This document shows, piece by piece, positions 46,402 to 56,880 of a stretch of 64,000 nucleotides of DNA. Numbering within the stretch: position 1 is the stretch's first letter; each line of letters starts with the position of its first letter. The stretch comes from Pyrenochaeta sp. MPI-SDFR-AT-0127. Its lineage: Eukaryota > Ascomycota > Dothideomycetes > Pleosporales > Cucurbitariaceae. Under the pieces are notes generated by a model, which saw only the letters and a list, made by a program, of their open reading frames with translations, searched no databases and was not told where the DNA came from. Location: the NCBI GenBank assembly GCA_020747015.1, contig JAGTJM010000009.1, forward strand, positions 682,001-746,000. The letters are read 5' to 3'. Made by a program: the position numbers and the translations under genes.

Positions 46402-47834
46402 CTAATCTCTAGAAGTCATCTCAGATGCCTTCCTGTACTTCTCGTCCTTCAGTGGCACCGGTGGTAAATCAGTGTCTGAATACACATGATGTGGCATAAC
46501 CGAGTCCTTCCTATCGTGTCTCGCGTCGTAGGCGGTGCTCGGTAGGTTTTGTGTGGGATTGTACGTTGTTGCCGGTAATGTCTTGTACGTCGTAGCGGGC
46601 AAAGTGTACATGAAGACTTCATCAATAGCGTCATCGATATCGTCAAGCAGATTCTGCTGGTCTAGGGGCCCGGATTCCGATGTTGAATTCTTGTCAAACG
46701 GCGACTTTGGGTCAAAGGGGAAGCTGAAAGATATCGGACGCTCTTCTGGTGTGTATGATATCCTAGGTGGGTGTATGGGAATTTCTTGTGTCTCTTTCGG
46801 CAGGCCTGGGCTAAGGGGTAGTACAGATATGGTCCGTTGCGAGAATTGATGTGACGGGCTTCCAGGATATAGAGATACAGGGCGTTCATGGCGGTTTGAA
46901 AAGCCGCCATCATATGTGGTTGCTGGCAAAAGAAACGATGCTTGCTCGGGAGCTGATGACGATATCGGCTTTTCCTCTAGAATGAACCTGAAAGAAATCG
47001 GCCTGTCGTTCAGCTTTGAAGGGGATCTCAGATCGTCGCTCTGGTTTGTGAGTGTGGATGATTGGGAGAAGCCGGGGGATAAAACGGGATCGCTGTAACT
47101 TCTTGTGTGCGAGGCGTAGGGTGGCGATGGAGCATGCAATGTGTAGCCCGGGGGCATGTAATCTGGCGGTGGAGCAATGAAAATGTCGCCATGACCCATA
47201 CGCTCGCCGGGATCGACGTTTCGCAAGGCTTTTAATCTGTCGTTCGCGAAGTTGGATTCGAGGATGTGCGCTCTTTCAACCAGCTTTTCCACAAGGCTTG
47301 CATGTGAGTCCTTGAAAGTTCTCTTCACAAAGCCTAGTAGTAGAGAAGAACATGTCATTTTCACATCCTCACGGATATACAGTCCATGTCTCGGAGTGTT
47401 AACGCCAGGTTCCGCCGGCAGCTTCGGTTCGCCGGGAAGTCGCCCACCTACGCTCCATTTTGCTCGAATATCGAGTCCAAGTGGTGCATAAACATGAGTT
47501 TGAAGTCCGTCGTCGTGATCATGGAAGCACGCGTGATAGGATACTGAGCCCGTTGCGAGTCCTCCTGGCAGATAGGATACTTTGTCTTCTGGCTGTTAAC
47601 ATTCTGTCGCCTTCGCATCCTAATGGTTTGGGAGACGGTACCTTTGATTGTGTACCAAGTAGAATAGTACTCGTCGGTCGGCGCATAACCTGGTGGCTTG
47701 CACTTGAATCTCTCGACAACCAACGGGTTCAGATCGATCATGGCAAGATGGTCACGGTACATATCCAGCACGCTGTTCCTTGTGATCCCCGCCGGCAGCG
47801 GCGTGATCGTCGTGAAGACAGCCGTCTTTGGCAT
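46402..47834 (-). CDS. DUF7053-type fungal protein
   Basis: This is a conserved ascomycete protein of unknown role. Exons 47834-47642 and 47588-46402 (53-nt intron) give 459 residues. The globular domain takes the first 210 or so: FTTITPLPAGITRNSVLD, then AMIDLNPLVVER, WYTIKE joined across the intron to DKVSYLPGGLATGSVSY, HVYAPLGLDIRAKWSVGG and a final helical part (SSLLLGFVKRTFKDSHASLV, VEKLVERAH). The fold looks like a START/SRPBCC-type lipid or ligand pocket, which is inference from the pattern of strands and the closing helix. The remaining half is disordered, Pro/Ser-rich, with PPPDYMPPGY and repeats of LPATTY. An upstream ATG at 47852 would add six residues. The name rests on my memory of the family; it was not searched. 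Confidence 0.75.
46528..46605 (-). repeat. Short peptide repeat LPATTY in the DUF7053 protein
   Basis: In the coding strand, LPATTY occurs twice back to back (TLPATTYKTLPATTYNP) with a degenerate third (LPSTAY) shortly after. Another copy lies about 110 residues upstream (46929-46912). They are in the disordered tail and may be a short linear motif. Confidence 0.7.
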
Positions 47835-49133
47835 CTTAGATCGTTTTCTCAATTGAGCGGTCCTAATTCTCCGGATGGTTGTTTCAAGAACTTGCTCCGA
47901 GAGGGAACGCTGGCCGATGTTTGCACTTATAGGGAACTGGAGTGGAAAGGAAGCGTTTGGATGGCGAAGCAGCGAGAGAAGCAGTACTTGTTTCGCAGGC
48001 CCGCATCATCTGGCTGCGGGTGGCATCACGCATCGTACGCGTATCAGCTCTGCGCTCGAGCACCACCCCCAGAGACCCCTGCATCTCGATGCGCAGATGA
48101 GGAACGACGGCACCCCGCCAAGCACCCCGCCAATCTTCGACAACGGCAGACTTGCCGTGCAACTAGATGTCCGATGTACAAAGTTCTTGCTTCGTACATG
48201 TCGACAGGTCGGATCGTCGCCGTCCGTAGTCGTGATGCGGGTCTTACAGATGGCAGCTACGGCTCTCACTCTTTGAGCATCGAAGTTCAGTGCCGACGAC
48301 CGGGAAACAATAAGACAGTGAAAACAGTGAAGGCGGTGGAGATGCCGAAGCTAACGTTTTGTCGTTGCGATTGGTGATGTGGTGTTGCAGATGTCAGGTT
48401 TCAGAGCACCCTGGCGGAGATCTGCCGCAGATGCGTTAGAAGCTAATGCCCGCGCTACGACGGATGGGGTAACATCGATGAACTATGGACGAAGAATCAG
48501 CCCGCATTAGACCATTCCACAGCATGGTGCGGGAGCCATTAAGTTTGTACGACAGCCAACTCAAAAGTTAATTCGACTCTTCCCACGAGGAAACGGCACT
48601 TGGATGGCAAAGAGCAATGAATATGCATATCGTCGACAAACTCGGCAAGAACCTGCTGTTTCAGGCGCCTTACGTCTCTTCTTGGTTTCAGGACAATATC
48701 GCCGGACGAGCGTCGTAAGGCACTAACTGGTTGCGGGTCAGGCAACGGCTACTGCGCCGCCACACACAAGATCCTACGAAACATCTTCATGTTGGTAAAA
48801 AGCACCTGACAGCCCACGTGGAATGAATGTTCCGGCATAATCTGTATGTGAATCCAAACAGCCTGAACCTGGAATTACTGCGTACAGAGGAGCCCTTCAC
48901 AATGCGTAGCAGCACAAGACACGAGTCTGACTTGGACTTTTGAAAGAATTCATGCATTAAGAGTATGTACGGAAAGTACGCAGAAATCCAAATTCGACTG
49001 TGGAAATCCCATTCAGTCGACACCATGCACTACAGTCATGCCTGATGACTGTACTTCCTGCAAATCAAGCTGGCGCCGCATATTGCCATGTCCAATCTAA
49101 GTCGTTGCCCATCATTGCAGTCTCAGCATTTCT
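47835..49133. other. Intergenic region upstream of the DUF7053 gene
   Basis: It is the promoter of the DUF7053 gene and the 3' flank of the MARVEL gene. The long plus-strand frame 47460-48377 is mostly antisense to the DUF7053 gene. No other gene is recognised. Confidence 0.45.
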
Positions 49134-49745
49134 TTAGACGCCCTGGTGCATATCCACCTCTTTGTCCACCACCACAGCCTTCTTTCTGAAGCTCAAATCT
49201 CCCCCTTTCACAACACCAATAACTCCAAAGACAAACGTCACAGCCCAGACAACCCAACTCACTGCGCTAATTGCTGTACTTGCACGCGCAACATCGCAGA
49301 CCTAACCAAAAGATTAGCCAATGCTTACGATTTCTATTCAAGAACAGACGTTGGTGACTTACTGTGCCAAAGCATATTCTGTCACTCAAGAATACCGCCA
49401 TCGAAACAAACCCTCCAAACCAGAACAACATCGTTAGCCCCTCTAGCGCCAGAAATCCATATCGCGCTGCAGGTGAGCTGAGAAGATGGTTGAATCGGAG
49501 CGGGATGACGACTAATGGAACGACTGCGACGATGCTCCATGCTGGCGTGAAGATCAAGAAGTTGACTTCCGATGGGGACATCTGGCGCCAATGTGTTGTC
49601 CACCAGGACGAAACTGGTAATTGTGAGTATGCAAGGGGCAGTTGGAAAGACGCGACGAATTCGTACCGTATGCCATTAATCCAAGCACCACGATGGCGAG
49701 GACCGCTTGTGCGCCGCGAACGGGGTGTATCCAGCTGAGCGCCAT
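49134..49745 (-). CDS. MARVEL-domain membrane protein
   Basis: MARVEL proteins are four-helix membrane proteins that associate with plasma-membrane domains, eisosomes or vesicles. Three exons (49745-49667, 49613-49363, 49301-49134; introns 53 and 61 nt) give 165 residues. The start is set by MALSWIHPVRGAQAVLAI, the typical first helix of fungal members. The second helix lies in EVNFLIFTPAWSIVAVVPLV, the third in YGFLALEGLTMLFWFGGFV and the fourth in TAISAVSWVVWAVTFVFGVI, joined across the second intron. The conserved WWTTHWRQ follows helix 1. The short cytoplasmic tail is basic then acidic (RKKAVVVDKEVDMHQGV). The third exon has no long frame of its own and was found by joining splice signals. 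The protein is intact. Its specific partner is unknown. Confidence 0.85.
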
Positions 49746-51060
49746 TTCGTCTTGCACCGTCTCTGTTCTTCCAGGGGAGTATATTCAAACTATTATTCGT
49801 AAAATGGTAGGTTCAATATGTAATATTCTCCGAAGTATCGAAAATCGAGAGGAGTCCTAAGGAGCGTACGAATGTAGTTAAAGGAGCGAAAGCGACCAAC
49901 GGCAGCAAGTCAGTCGAGGTGTTAAGGCGCGAAGTGTAAACTGGAAAGTCGAGAAAACAAGCAGCAACGAAAGGAAGCCAGGCACTCAAAAGGCAACATG
50001 TTCTCGTCCTGCTCGCCCATCGACTTTTGAGACCCTGTATGCCTCACTCCTCGCAATTCCCACAATGCAATCTTCGGAGAGATCAGCAGCCAGTCTATAC
50101 CCTGACCCACAAGTCAATCAATCGCTGCAAGATCCGGCAAATTCATGCCGTGGAATTTTCAATCGTTGCCACTGGCTGGCTGCAGTGGCTGTCTGGTCTT
50201 GCGTTTCAGACAGACGTATGCAACCAGGTTGCAGACCCTGCAACCTTCATGCAACAACCGGTTTGCGGATCATGGCTGATTGGCCGCGTACGACTTTGAA
50301 AACAGGGATTGGTCCTGCAATGTCAGTGAAGAAGAGGGAGTTGCTAAAGATAGTGTAATCGGTAAGTCGCGTGCAGTTGCACCATTGCGACGATAGTGGG
50401 GATGCTTGTTGTCACGTGTTCAAGTTGAAAAGATGAAAAGACCCATTTTGGACCATTCTATTAAATGATTAGCACCACCATATCGACTGGAAAATATCAT
50501 ACACATGCTTTCCCCTACAGAAGTATCTCCAAATTAGATGCTCTTCCGCGGGATACGCTGTCCAATAGTCACCATCTAGGCCAAATTACCAATGACAATG
50601 ACCACATCCATCAGATCTACATGTCCTCCAGGAGACCAGCAGTGTCGCGTGAAAATCGGTGAGCATTCCAGCATCATCAAACGTTCAGCACACACCGACT
50701 TGTCAATTGAAGGACATGGAAACGATCGAACGAATGCCGAGGAAATGACTCTATGTGTACAAGAAAACCGCCATAGGTAACGCGAGAAAGAAAGAAAGTA
50801 AAGAGAATTTGACCGGAAACTCCCCTAATCTGCACCATACTCCGTTTTTGGCCCTGAAAGAGAACGTTGACAAATGACGTAGCGTTGCTCCAGGAACTTG
50901 GGGTTGTTCAAGGACGATGCAAAAGCACCTGAGTTCTATGGAGCTAAATCCGTAGAGATGTTTCGCACGCCGTCATTAGTCCAGCGCCTGAGACCAAGGC
51001 ATTTTCAGCACAGGATTCTCAAACGTTGAGCGTGGCGTAGACCGTGGACTCAGTAGACCT
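49746..51060. other. Intergenic region between the Edc4-like and MARVEL genes
   Basis: No gene, RNA or repeat is recognised. Open frames on both strands are short and motif-free. It contains the MARVEL promoter and the 3' flank of the Edc4-like gene. Confidence 0.45.
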
Positions 51061-54000
51061 TCAGCCACGGGGGCTGAAGGGTGCTGCAGCCTGAGTCATC
51101 TCGTTGCACTTATTAACCAAGCCCGAGATACGACGAAGGAGCGGGTTATTGGGAGCGCTCTCGTTGAGCTGGATGTATGCGGCAGTCAAACGCTGTTTAA
51201 CGACATCCATAATCTTTGGAACGATATCTCGAATCTCGACATCCTGATTCGTTGGGTTAGCGGTAGATCTTTTGGGGAAAATGATAGAGCTTACGTTAGG
51301 ATTGACACTCTGAAGCACGGCATCAAGCCAGACTAGGCGTTCTCGCAGATTGCGCTCTAAAGCCTCCGAAACGACTGCACCAGTAGATAGAACAAGCAAC
51401 GGGCTCACTTGGCTAAGGTATGTTGGGTTGCAGCGGACGAAAACACTATTGAAAAGTTCGGCGGTGCGACCCGACTGCAACCATTGCATGGTACCTTGCT
51501 CGTAACGACCATCAGCCATAAGTTGAGCGATGGCTTCGGCTTCCAGTTCCTCTGGCGTCTTCTGCTTTACAGGTGGACGGGAAACTTGGGCGGAAGGCCT
51601 AGAAGGAGTCTGAGTTTGAGGCTGGGTGATAGACTGCTGAAGCTTTGTGATTTGGGATTGGAGCTCAGCCTGGGTCGCAGCCATTGACTGGATGGTTTCC
51701 AGGCAAGTATGCAAAGTGTCAGTAAGCTGAGCAATCTTAGCAGCATCTTCGCGTCGCTGAGAATGCGCTTGACGAAGTTGCCCTCCAATCTGTTGTTCGA
51801 TGAGGTTAGAGAGGTTAGAGATAGCTGGGCCGACGACTGATCCTACAGACGCGACTACCATAGGCTCAAAGGCTCCAGTAAGCTTCTTGGCGACCTGATC
51901 TGAGAGAGATTGGAAGAGTTGAGGGTTCTTGAGTGCTCGAGAGACTGCATCGGGAACCTCTTTAGAAAGTTGAGGGCCCAGTGAAGACTTGAGGTTGCTG
52001 CTGATGCTTTGGTCAAGCGTAGAGGAAGTCTTTGCTAAAACCTCAGGAAGCAAAACGTTGCGGATGTTCTCGTCAACCATCTTTCGTATAACGCCTTCAA
52101 CGTTCTCGGTGAGGGTGCTTGAAACAAGACGCAGAATGGCCTCCTGCTTGGCTCCGTTGGCTGCATTCATTACGCGCTTATCCTCATCAAATCGTTTGTA
52201 CATGACGCCCAATTCGCGAGAGAAGCCCTTGGTGATCTCGGCTTGCACTACCTCTTCGAGCTTCTTCGCATCTAATTCTGCAGCTGGTGCTGCAGAAGAA
52301 GATGCAACCGGCTGTTGGAAGTGTTTACTGATGAGCTGCTTTGCCCATTCAGGTGCCTCGGTGTTAGAATGCTTGGAAGGCTTGGAGGATTCAGGTTCGA
52401 CTGGCGCCTCGGGCAGGACCGGTGATTTGGTTTGCGGAGGGGCCTGAGCAGCTTGCGCGTATGATGGTGGCGCACGAACTGTTGTAGCGGTAGACACCTG
52501 AGACGCTGTCTCTGCAGCCGAACGCTTCTTCTTTTTCTTCTCAGGCTTTTCGCCACCGCCGTTAATAATAGCCGCGCGGGCAGCATCTTGCTTACTTTCA
52601 ACCTTGGCAAGCGTCGAAGCACGCATAGCAGCCTCTGGGTTCGCTGTCTGTTTTGAGACATTGCTGCTCTCCTTTTTCAAAGTCTCCCGAACAGATCTAT
52701 CAGATACAGACTTGGGGGCTGCGGGTGTATCACCAGCCGTGGAAGACTCGTCCGTAGTAACAGGCTGGGGTGGCTTGAGTTGTGAGATGGAAATGACACC
52801 TTCCTCTTCGGCTTCCTTGGGGTGTATCGGCTCGCCCTCCTTCTTCCAGCCTAAATCGCTTCGGCGGATGCGTAGGACGCAAACACCTTTCGAATGCATG
52901 ACGTATAACTCGAATAGAGCGGCATTGTCGGGATCATCAACATCAGTTGGCCCCGCGGGCTCATTGAGCATATGTAAGCTCCTGAGTTGGCCCTTTGAGG
53001 TGAAAGAGTACTCAGTAATGCTCGTCATGATGGCGGTGGCATTGACAGGAGGCAATGGGTTCTGTCCTCTCTCGCCCTTGTTCGCAAGACGGGAGGTGTA
53101 CGCAGCCTGGCTCAAGACGGGCAAATTATACCTTGGGCAGGACACGTGAACGAAGAAGATCGAGTTCCTGGTAGGGTGTGCAACAGCCATAATGCCAGTC
53201 CTGGGATGGAAGGAAACACTGCAGATAGCGTCCGACTCATTCTCGTGTGGTAGATGAATCTCCTGTACGGCCTTGCCGAGACCGAGATCCCAGAGCTGGA
53301 AAGCATGGTTCTGCTTCATGCCGACCATGACATATCGTAGCGCAATACCCTTAGTGTATGGCTTATCTTTGTCGAAGAAGAAGACAGAAGTTGGCCACGA
53401 CTTCGCGTTTGGTGTGGTAGTGTGAAACTCAAGTAAGGTCTCGGAGACTTCCACTTGTCGTGGTGGGCTCCGTGGGTTACCTAGCTCAGGCTCCGTCAAA
53501 GTGCGAATATCCCAGAAACGCATACGACCTGCCTTGTCTAACGAGACAATGATTGTATCGTCCTCACTGAATGTGAAGTCTTTTCCAGCTTTGCCGGTGA
53601 GGATCTTGAGGGAACGCTCCTTGAGGTACTTCTCCGTATGACAAATACGGCTTTTTGTACGAGCATATTCCGCGGCGACTTTTGGAAAGACGATGTGAAT
53701 TGATTTGCCTCTGCCAACAGCAAAGAATTCGGGGTGGCGAGAAGAAGGTTTTGCGCGCGTCTTCAACTGACCACCGGATGTATTATCATCTTGAGAGGGC
53801 GATGGTGGGAGCATGAGGCCCTGTGAGTCGAGGTTCTCGCCGAACTGGTCCTCACGGGCGGGATCAAGAGAGGTCCAGAAGACAGTGCCATTCACACCGA
53901 TACCGAGAATGCTCTCTAGGTGTTGCTGCGAGTCGTCTCCAGAGGTGCAAAGGGCAATGTTGAAGATGCGCTCTTGGTGGTTCTCGAAGACCTGACGATA

Positions 54001-55494
54001 ATGTCCGTTCTCCTGGCGAATGATGCGGAAACCACCCTTCTTGACTAGGGCGTATACAATGAAGTTCTTGCTAGCCGAAACGAGGGAGCGGTCGATCTGA
54101 TCAAAGTCTTTCTTCAGCCTAGCGATATCCATGAACAATTCAGATCGAAAGTAGAGCCGTCTAGGCGGCATTTGGTTAACGGTGATGGTGGCGAAGGCAC
54201 GCATGGGGAACCTGTAGACTATTACCGTCTGGTCCTCATCCTTTGCGAGGCTTTCCTCAGCTTCAGCAGTTTCCCAATCCTCAGCAACGTTGCTGTCCGC
54301 AACCTCAGTAGCGACTTGCTTCAGGGCGGCCGCCAGAGGCTTGGGTAGAGTTGCCTCTATCTCTTTGGCCTTGCTGGGATCTTCGAAGTCTTCCTTGATC
54401 TCAGTGGCTACATCAACCATTGCCTCTTTTACCTCTGCAACGTCCTCGGCAGGCAAGGTGTTAAGCTCCTGCGATAGCTGAGCGGCCGATTTGCCCTCGG
54501 CCTCAGCAAGTGCTTCTTCAATCTGCTGTCCGACTTGTTCACCCAAGTCGCTCACAGCCTCAGCCACAGTTTCGTGTGGGTGAGCTGAAATCGATTCCTT
54601 GCCGTTACTGGCGGTAGCGGAAGTCTCAAACGTGTGCTTTGCCTTAAGAATCTCGACCTTCGGTGCGGGCGCTTTAGAGGCTTCGGGAGCTGGAGTGCGA
54701 TTGCGGGGGCTTGCAGCTTCGAGCTGATCGAATGGATTGATGTAGGTGAACTTGGGCGGGAGAGTGGTTGCCTCTGACTGGAGTCGCGAAGAAGGTGCTG
54801 AGCCGTCAGAGCCAAAAACCCCCATTGGTGACGCAGGAGTGGCTGCTTCGCTGGCAGCCGGGTCAGAAGACACCTTCTCCAACTCAGCGTCGGCAAGATC
54901 CTGTGCAAGGTCATCCACAGCCGTTTCAGGCTTGATGGAAGCGATTGGCGGGGAGAAGGGGCCAGCAGAGGCTCGAGATGAGCGGTCGTCTGACTGAGCC
55001 GGTTTTGGGTGATTTAACAGGCGCAAAAGCAGATCTTGAGGATTCTCTGATGAAACCGGCACGAGCACAGGCTGCGGAGAGGCAGAGGCTGGTGCGCTAG
55101 GGCCCTGGGATGGCGACCTGTTGCCCATGAAGCTTGCCATGAGATCTGAGGCTGACACGGTGCGACCGTGGGTCGGAGGACCCTCGGGGGCCAGTGAGTT
55201 TTGTGACACACGTCTGGGCTGTCCAGCACTGGGCTGGTTGAAGCGCAGCAGATTGAGCAGATTCGCGGACTGTTGTTGTGGTGTCTGCTGGGACACAGGG
55301 CCTTGTTCGGGCGCTGGTGTGTTCGCAACGGACGTGTTGGGTGACATGATCGCGCTTTGGTGGTGAGGGCGTGGGCCGCTCGGTGATGGAGAGAAAAGAG
55401 GCGAAGACACAGAGGGCTGTTGATAACCGTGCTGGTTTGGGCTGTTCGTAGCGCTACCGTTCAAACGGGCCAACAACTCCTGGAGGTCCGCCAT
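51061..55494 (-). CDS. Edc4-like mRNA decapping scaffold with WD40 region
   Basis: Edc4/Hedls-type proteins (Pdc1 in fission yeast) scaffold the Dcp1-Dcp2 decapping complex in P-bodies. The ATG at 55494 (MADLQELLARLNG) starts the protein; upstream in-frame sequence to 55650 is not protein-like. Two exons (55494-51295, 51243-51061) give 1460 residues; the 51-nt intron (donor GTAAGC, branch CGCTAAC, acceptor CAG) is free of stops and a multiple of three. The N-terminal 470 residues are Ser/Pro/Gln-rich. A WD40-like region spans about 470-870 (IVYRFPMRAFATITVN, FWDIRTL, FQLWDLGLGKAVQEIHLPHE). A basic/Ser-rich linker, a long coiled coil (EEVVQAEITKGFSREL onward) and an Edc4-type helical C-terminus (MQWLQSGRTAELFN, VVSEALERNLRERL) follow. 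The assignment rests on this order of parts, so it is likely rather than certain. Confidence 0.8.
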   Translation of the reverse strand: MADLQELLARLNGSATNSPNQHGYQQPSVSSPLFSPSPSGPRPHHQSAIMSPNTSVANTPAPEQGPVSQQTPQQQSANLLNLLRFNQPSAGQPRRVSQNSLAPEGPPTHGRTVSASDLMASFMGNRSPSQGPSAPASASPQPVLVPVSSENPQDLLLRLLNHPKPAQSDDRSSRASAGPFSPPIASIKPETAVDDLAQDLADAELEKVSSDPAASEAATPASPMGVFGSDGSAPSSRLQSEATTLPPKFTYINPFDQLEAASPRNRTPAPEASKAPAPKVEILKAKHTFETSATASNGKESISAHPHETVAEAVSDLGEQVGQQIEEALAEAEGKSAAQLSQELNTLPAEDVAEVKEAMVDVATEIKEDFEDPSKAKEIEATLPKPLAAALKQVATEVADSNVAEDWETAEAEESLAKDEDQTVIVYRFPMRAFATITVNQMPPRRLYFRSELFMDIARLKKDFDQIDRSLVSASKNFIVYALVKKGGFRIIRQENGHYRQVFENHQERIFNIALCTSGDDSQQHLESILGIGVNGTVFWTSLDPAREDQFGENLDSQGLMLPPSPSQDDNTSGGQLKTRAKPSSRHPEFFAVGRGKSIHIVFPKVAAEYARTKSRICHTEKYLKERSLKILTGKAGKDFTFSEDDTIIVSLDKAGRMRFWDIRTLTEPELGNPRSPPRQVEVSETLLEFHTTTPNAKSWPTSVFFFDKDKPYTKGIALRYVMVGMKQNHAFQLWDLGLGKAVQEIHLPHENESDAICSVSFHPRTGIMAVAHPTRNSIFFVHVSCPRYNLPVLSQAAYTSRLANKGERGQNPLPPVNATAIMTSITEYSFTSKGQLRSLHMLNEPAGPTDVDDPDNAALFELYVMHSKGVCVLRIRRSDLGWKKEGEPIHPKEAEEEGVISISQLKPPQPVTTDESSTAGDTPAAPKSVSDRSVRETLKKESSNVSKQTANPEAAMRASTLAKVESKQDAARAAIINGGGEKPEKKKKKRSAAETASQVSTATTVRAPPSYAQAAQAPPQTKSPVLPEAPVEPESSKPSKHSNTEAPEWAKQLISKHFQQPVASSSAAPAAELDAKKLEEVVQAEITKGFSRELGVMYKRFDEDKRVMNAANGAKQEAILRLVSSTLTENVEGVIRKMVDENIRNVLLPEVLAKTSSTLDQSISSNLKSSLGPQLSKEVPDAVSRALKNPQLFQSLSDQVAKKLTGAFEPMVVASVGSVVGPAISNLSNLIEQQIGGQLRQAHSQRREDAAKIAQLTDTLHTCLETIQSMAATQAELQSQITKLQQSITQPQTQTPSRPSAQVSRPPVKQKTPEELEAEAIAQLMADGRYEQGTMQWLQSGRTAELFNSVFVRCNPTYLSQVSPLLVLSTGAVVSEALERNLRERLVWLDAVLQSVNPNVSSIIFPKRSTANPTNQDVEIRDIVPKIMDVVKQRLTAAYIQLNESAPNNPLLRRISGLVNKCNEMTQAAAPFSPRG
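51244..51294 (-). other. Stop-free 51-nt intron in the Edc4-like gene
   Basis: On the coding strand it begins GTAAGC, has CGCTAAC 18 nt before the CAG end, and is 51 nt long. If retained it would add 17 residues without breaking the frame, so an ORF finder reads straight through it. Confidence 0.7.
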
Positions 55495-56880
55495 CTTGAT
55501 CGAATGTGGGGAAGATCTAATGGAGAAGCTATCAGTAAAGATGATGAGGGTGCAGACGAGGCCGCTGCAGATGACGGCGTGTCGAGATGGGACACCTACA
55601 CTACTCGACCCAATATTCGCGTGCGGGCGGCGCAGGCCCCAGGCACTCAAATTGCGCGGAGCTGGACTGTTGTAGCAGTGTTTTGACGGGGCAGAAAGCT
55701 AACGAGCAAATGGGTGATGGGGCTGACAGGTACGATGGACCGCAGAAAATCAATTGACGGCGAGAGAACCGTGGATGCGAGCGCGAGGTGAGTTGCGCTG
55801 GCGACTAGGCTGAATGGGGAAAGGTCTTGTGGTGGAGATCCGACAGCTGTGGACATCCAACAATCTTTCATGACAGGTAGAATTTGGAGTCACAATAGCC
55901 ATGAATTACATGTTGCCTCTACTACTAACTAGTCAAGTATCTAATGACGTGCTCCTAGCTTGTGGTGCACAGTCCTCGTACTGAGCGCCCGCATATCAGA
56001 CGCGCACAACGGTGTCAACGTCACCAGTTGATTCATCGTAGGGTTGGAAAGCTCTACGTGTAACCATAGCAGTCGGTATCTTACAGCTCAATCTCACCTA
56101 GCCCCATATGATCTCACCTTAGTCCCTTCTCTCCACATTACACCAAGTTTGCCCTCCATCAGCCGAATAACAATCATAATGTGCTATACCGATAAAATCC
56201 TAGACTGACATGGACTCTTAGTTAGCATCTGAATGACTGCTAAGTCACAAGTACATGATATCACTTCTGCCAGCATACCGTTAACTCTTATCGATGACAT
56301 GATTTGACATGTGCCTAATGACGAAGAGACGCGACACACTATGTTTCCGAACTCAGTGGTTGTAATCTCATAGTTAATGTACATGTGACATAAAGATTTC
56401 GTTAAGCAAGGAGACCAATATTTGCCATAATGTTCGACGATTTTCCAGCAAGAAACACTTCAACTAGTAGGAAACGCTGGCGCTGGCAGCGTACACTCAA
56501 TTCATCAGCAACTATTCCCTTTTCCTCATGTGGGGAGCATTCCATCCGACACTGACATGTTCGTTGAGAACGAACAAAGGTTCAACCTGTTGCTTCCCGC
56601 TTCCCAGTAAGGACAGGCTCAAATCGAGCAACACGCTCTGCCAAAAAAAAAGGGTCAAAATAGAGTACGTGAAAGAAACCCAATTTTAATGGTGGAAAGC
56701 TTGGAAGTGTAACAGCGAAGCAGGGGAGGAACGAAGAATGTGGCATAGGTCGCATGGGAAGTTGATCGAGTAAAGTTTTTCGATGTCGTTGTTTTAGGTT
56801 ATCCATTAACACAACAAGATGAGCCTTTTTTATTTCCAAGAGTACCAGTAATGCTATCAAGAATTTAAATATCCAATCGT
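55495..56880. other. Intergenic region between the Edc4-like and Sae2 genes
   Basis: It is the promoter of the Edc4-like gene and the 3' flank of the Sae2 gene. The middle part (about 55880-56500) is AT-rich. No gene is recognised. Confidence 0.45.

Noticed and set aside
47460..48377. 305-codon plus-strand open frame
   Set aside because: It is mostly antisense to the DUF7053 gene, has no family motifs, and its composition is that of a reverse-strand shadow.
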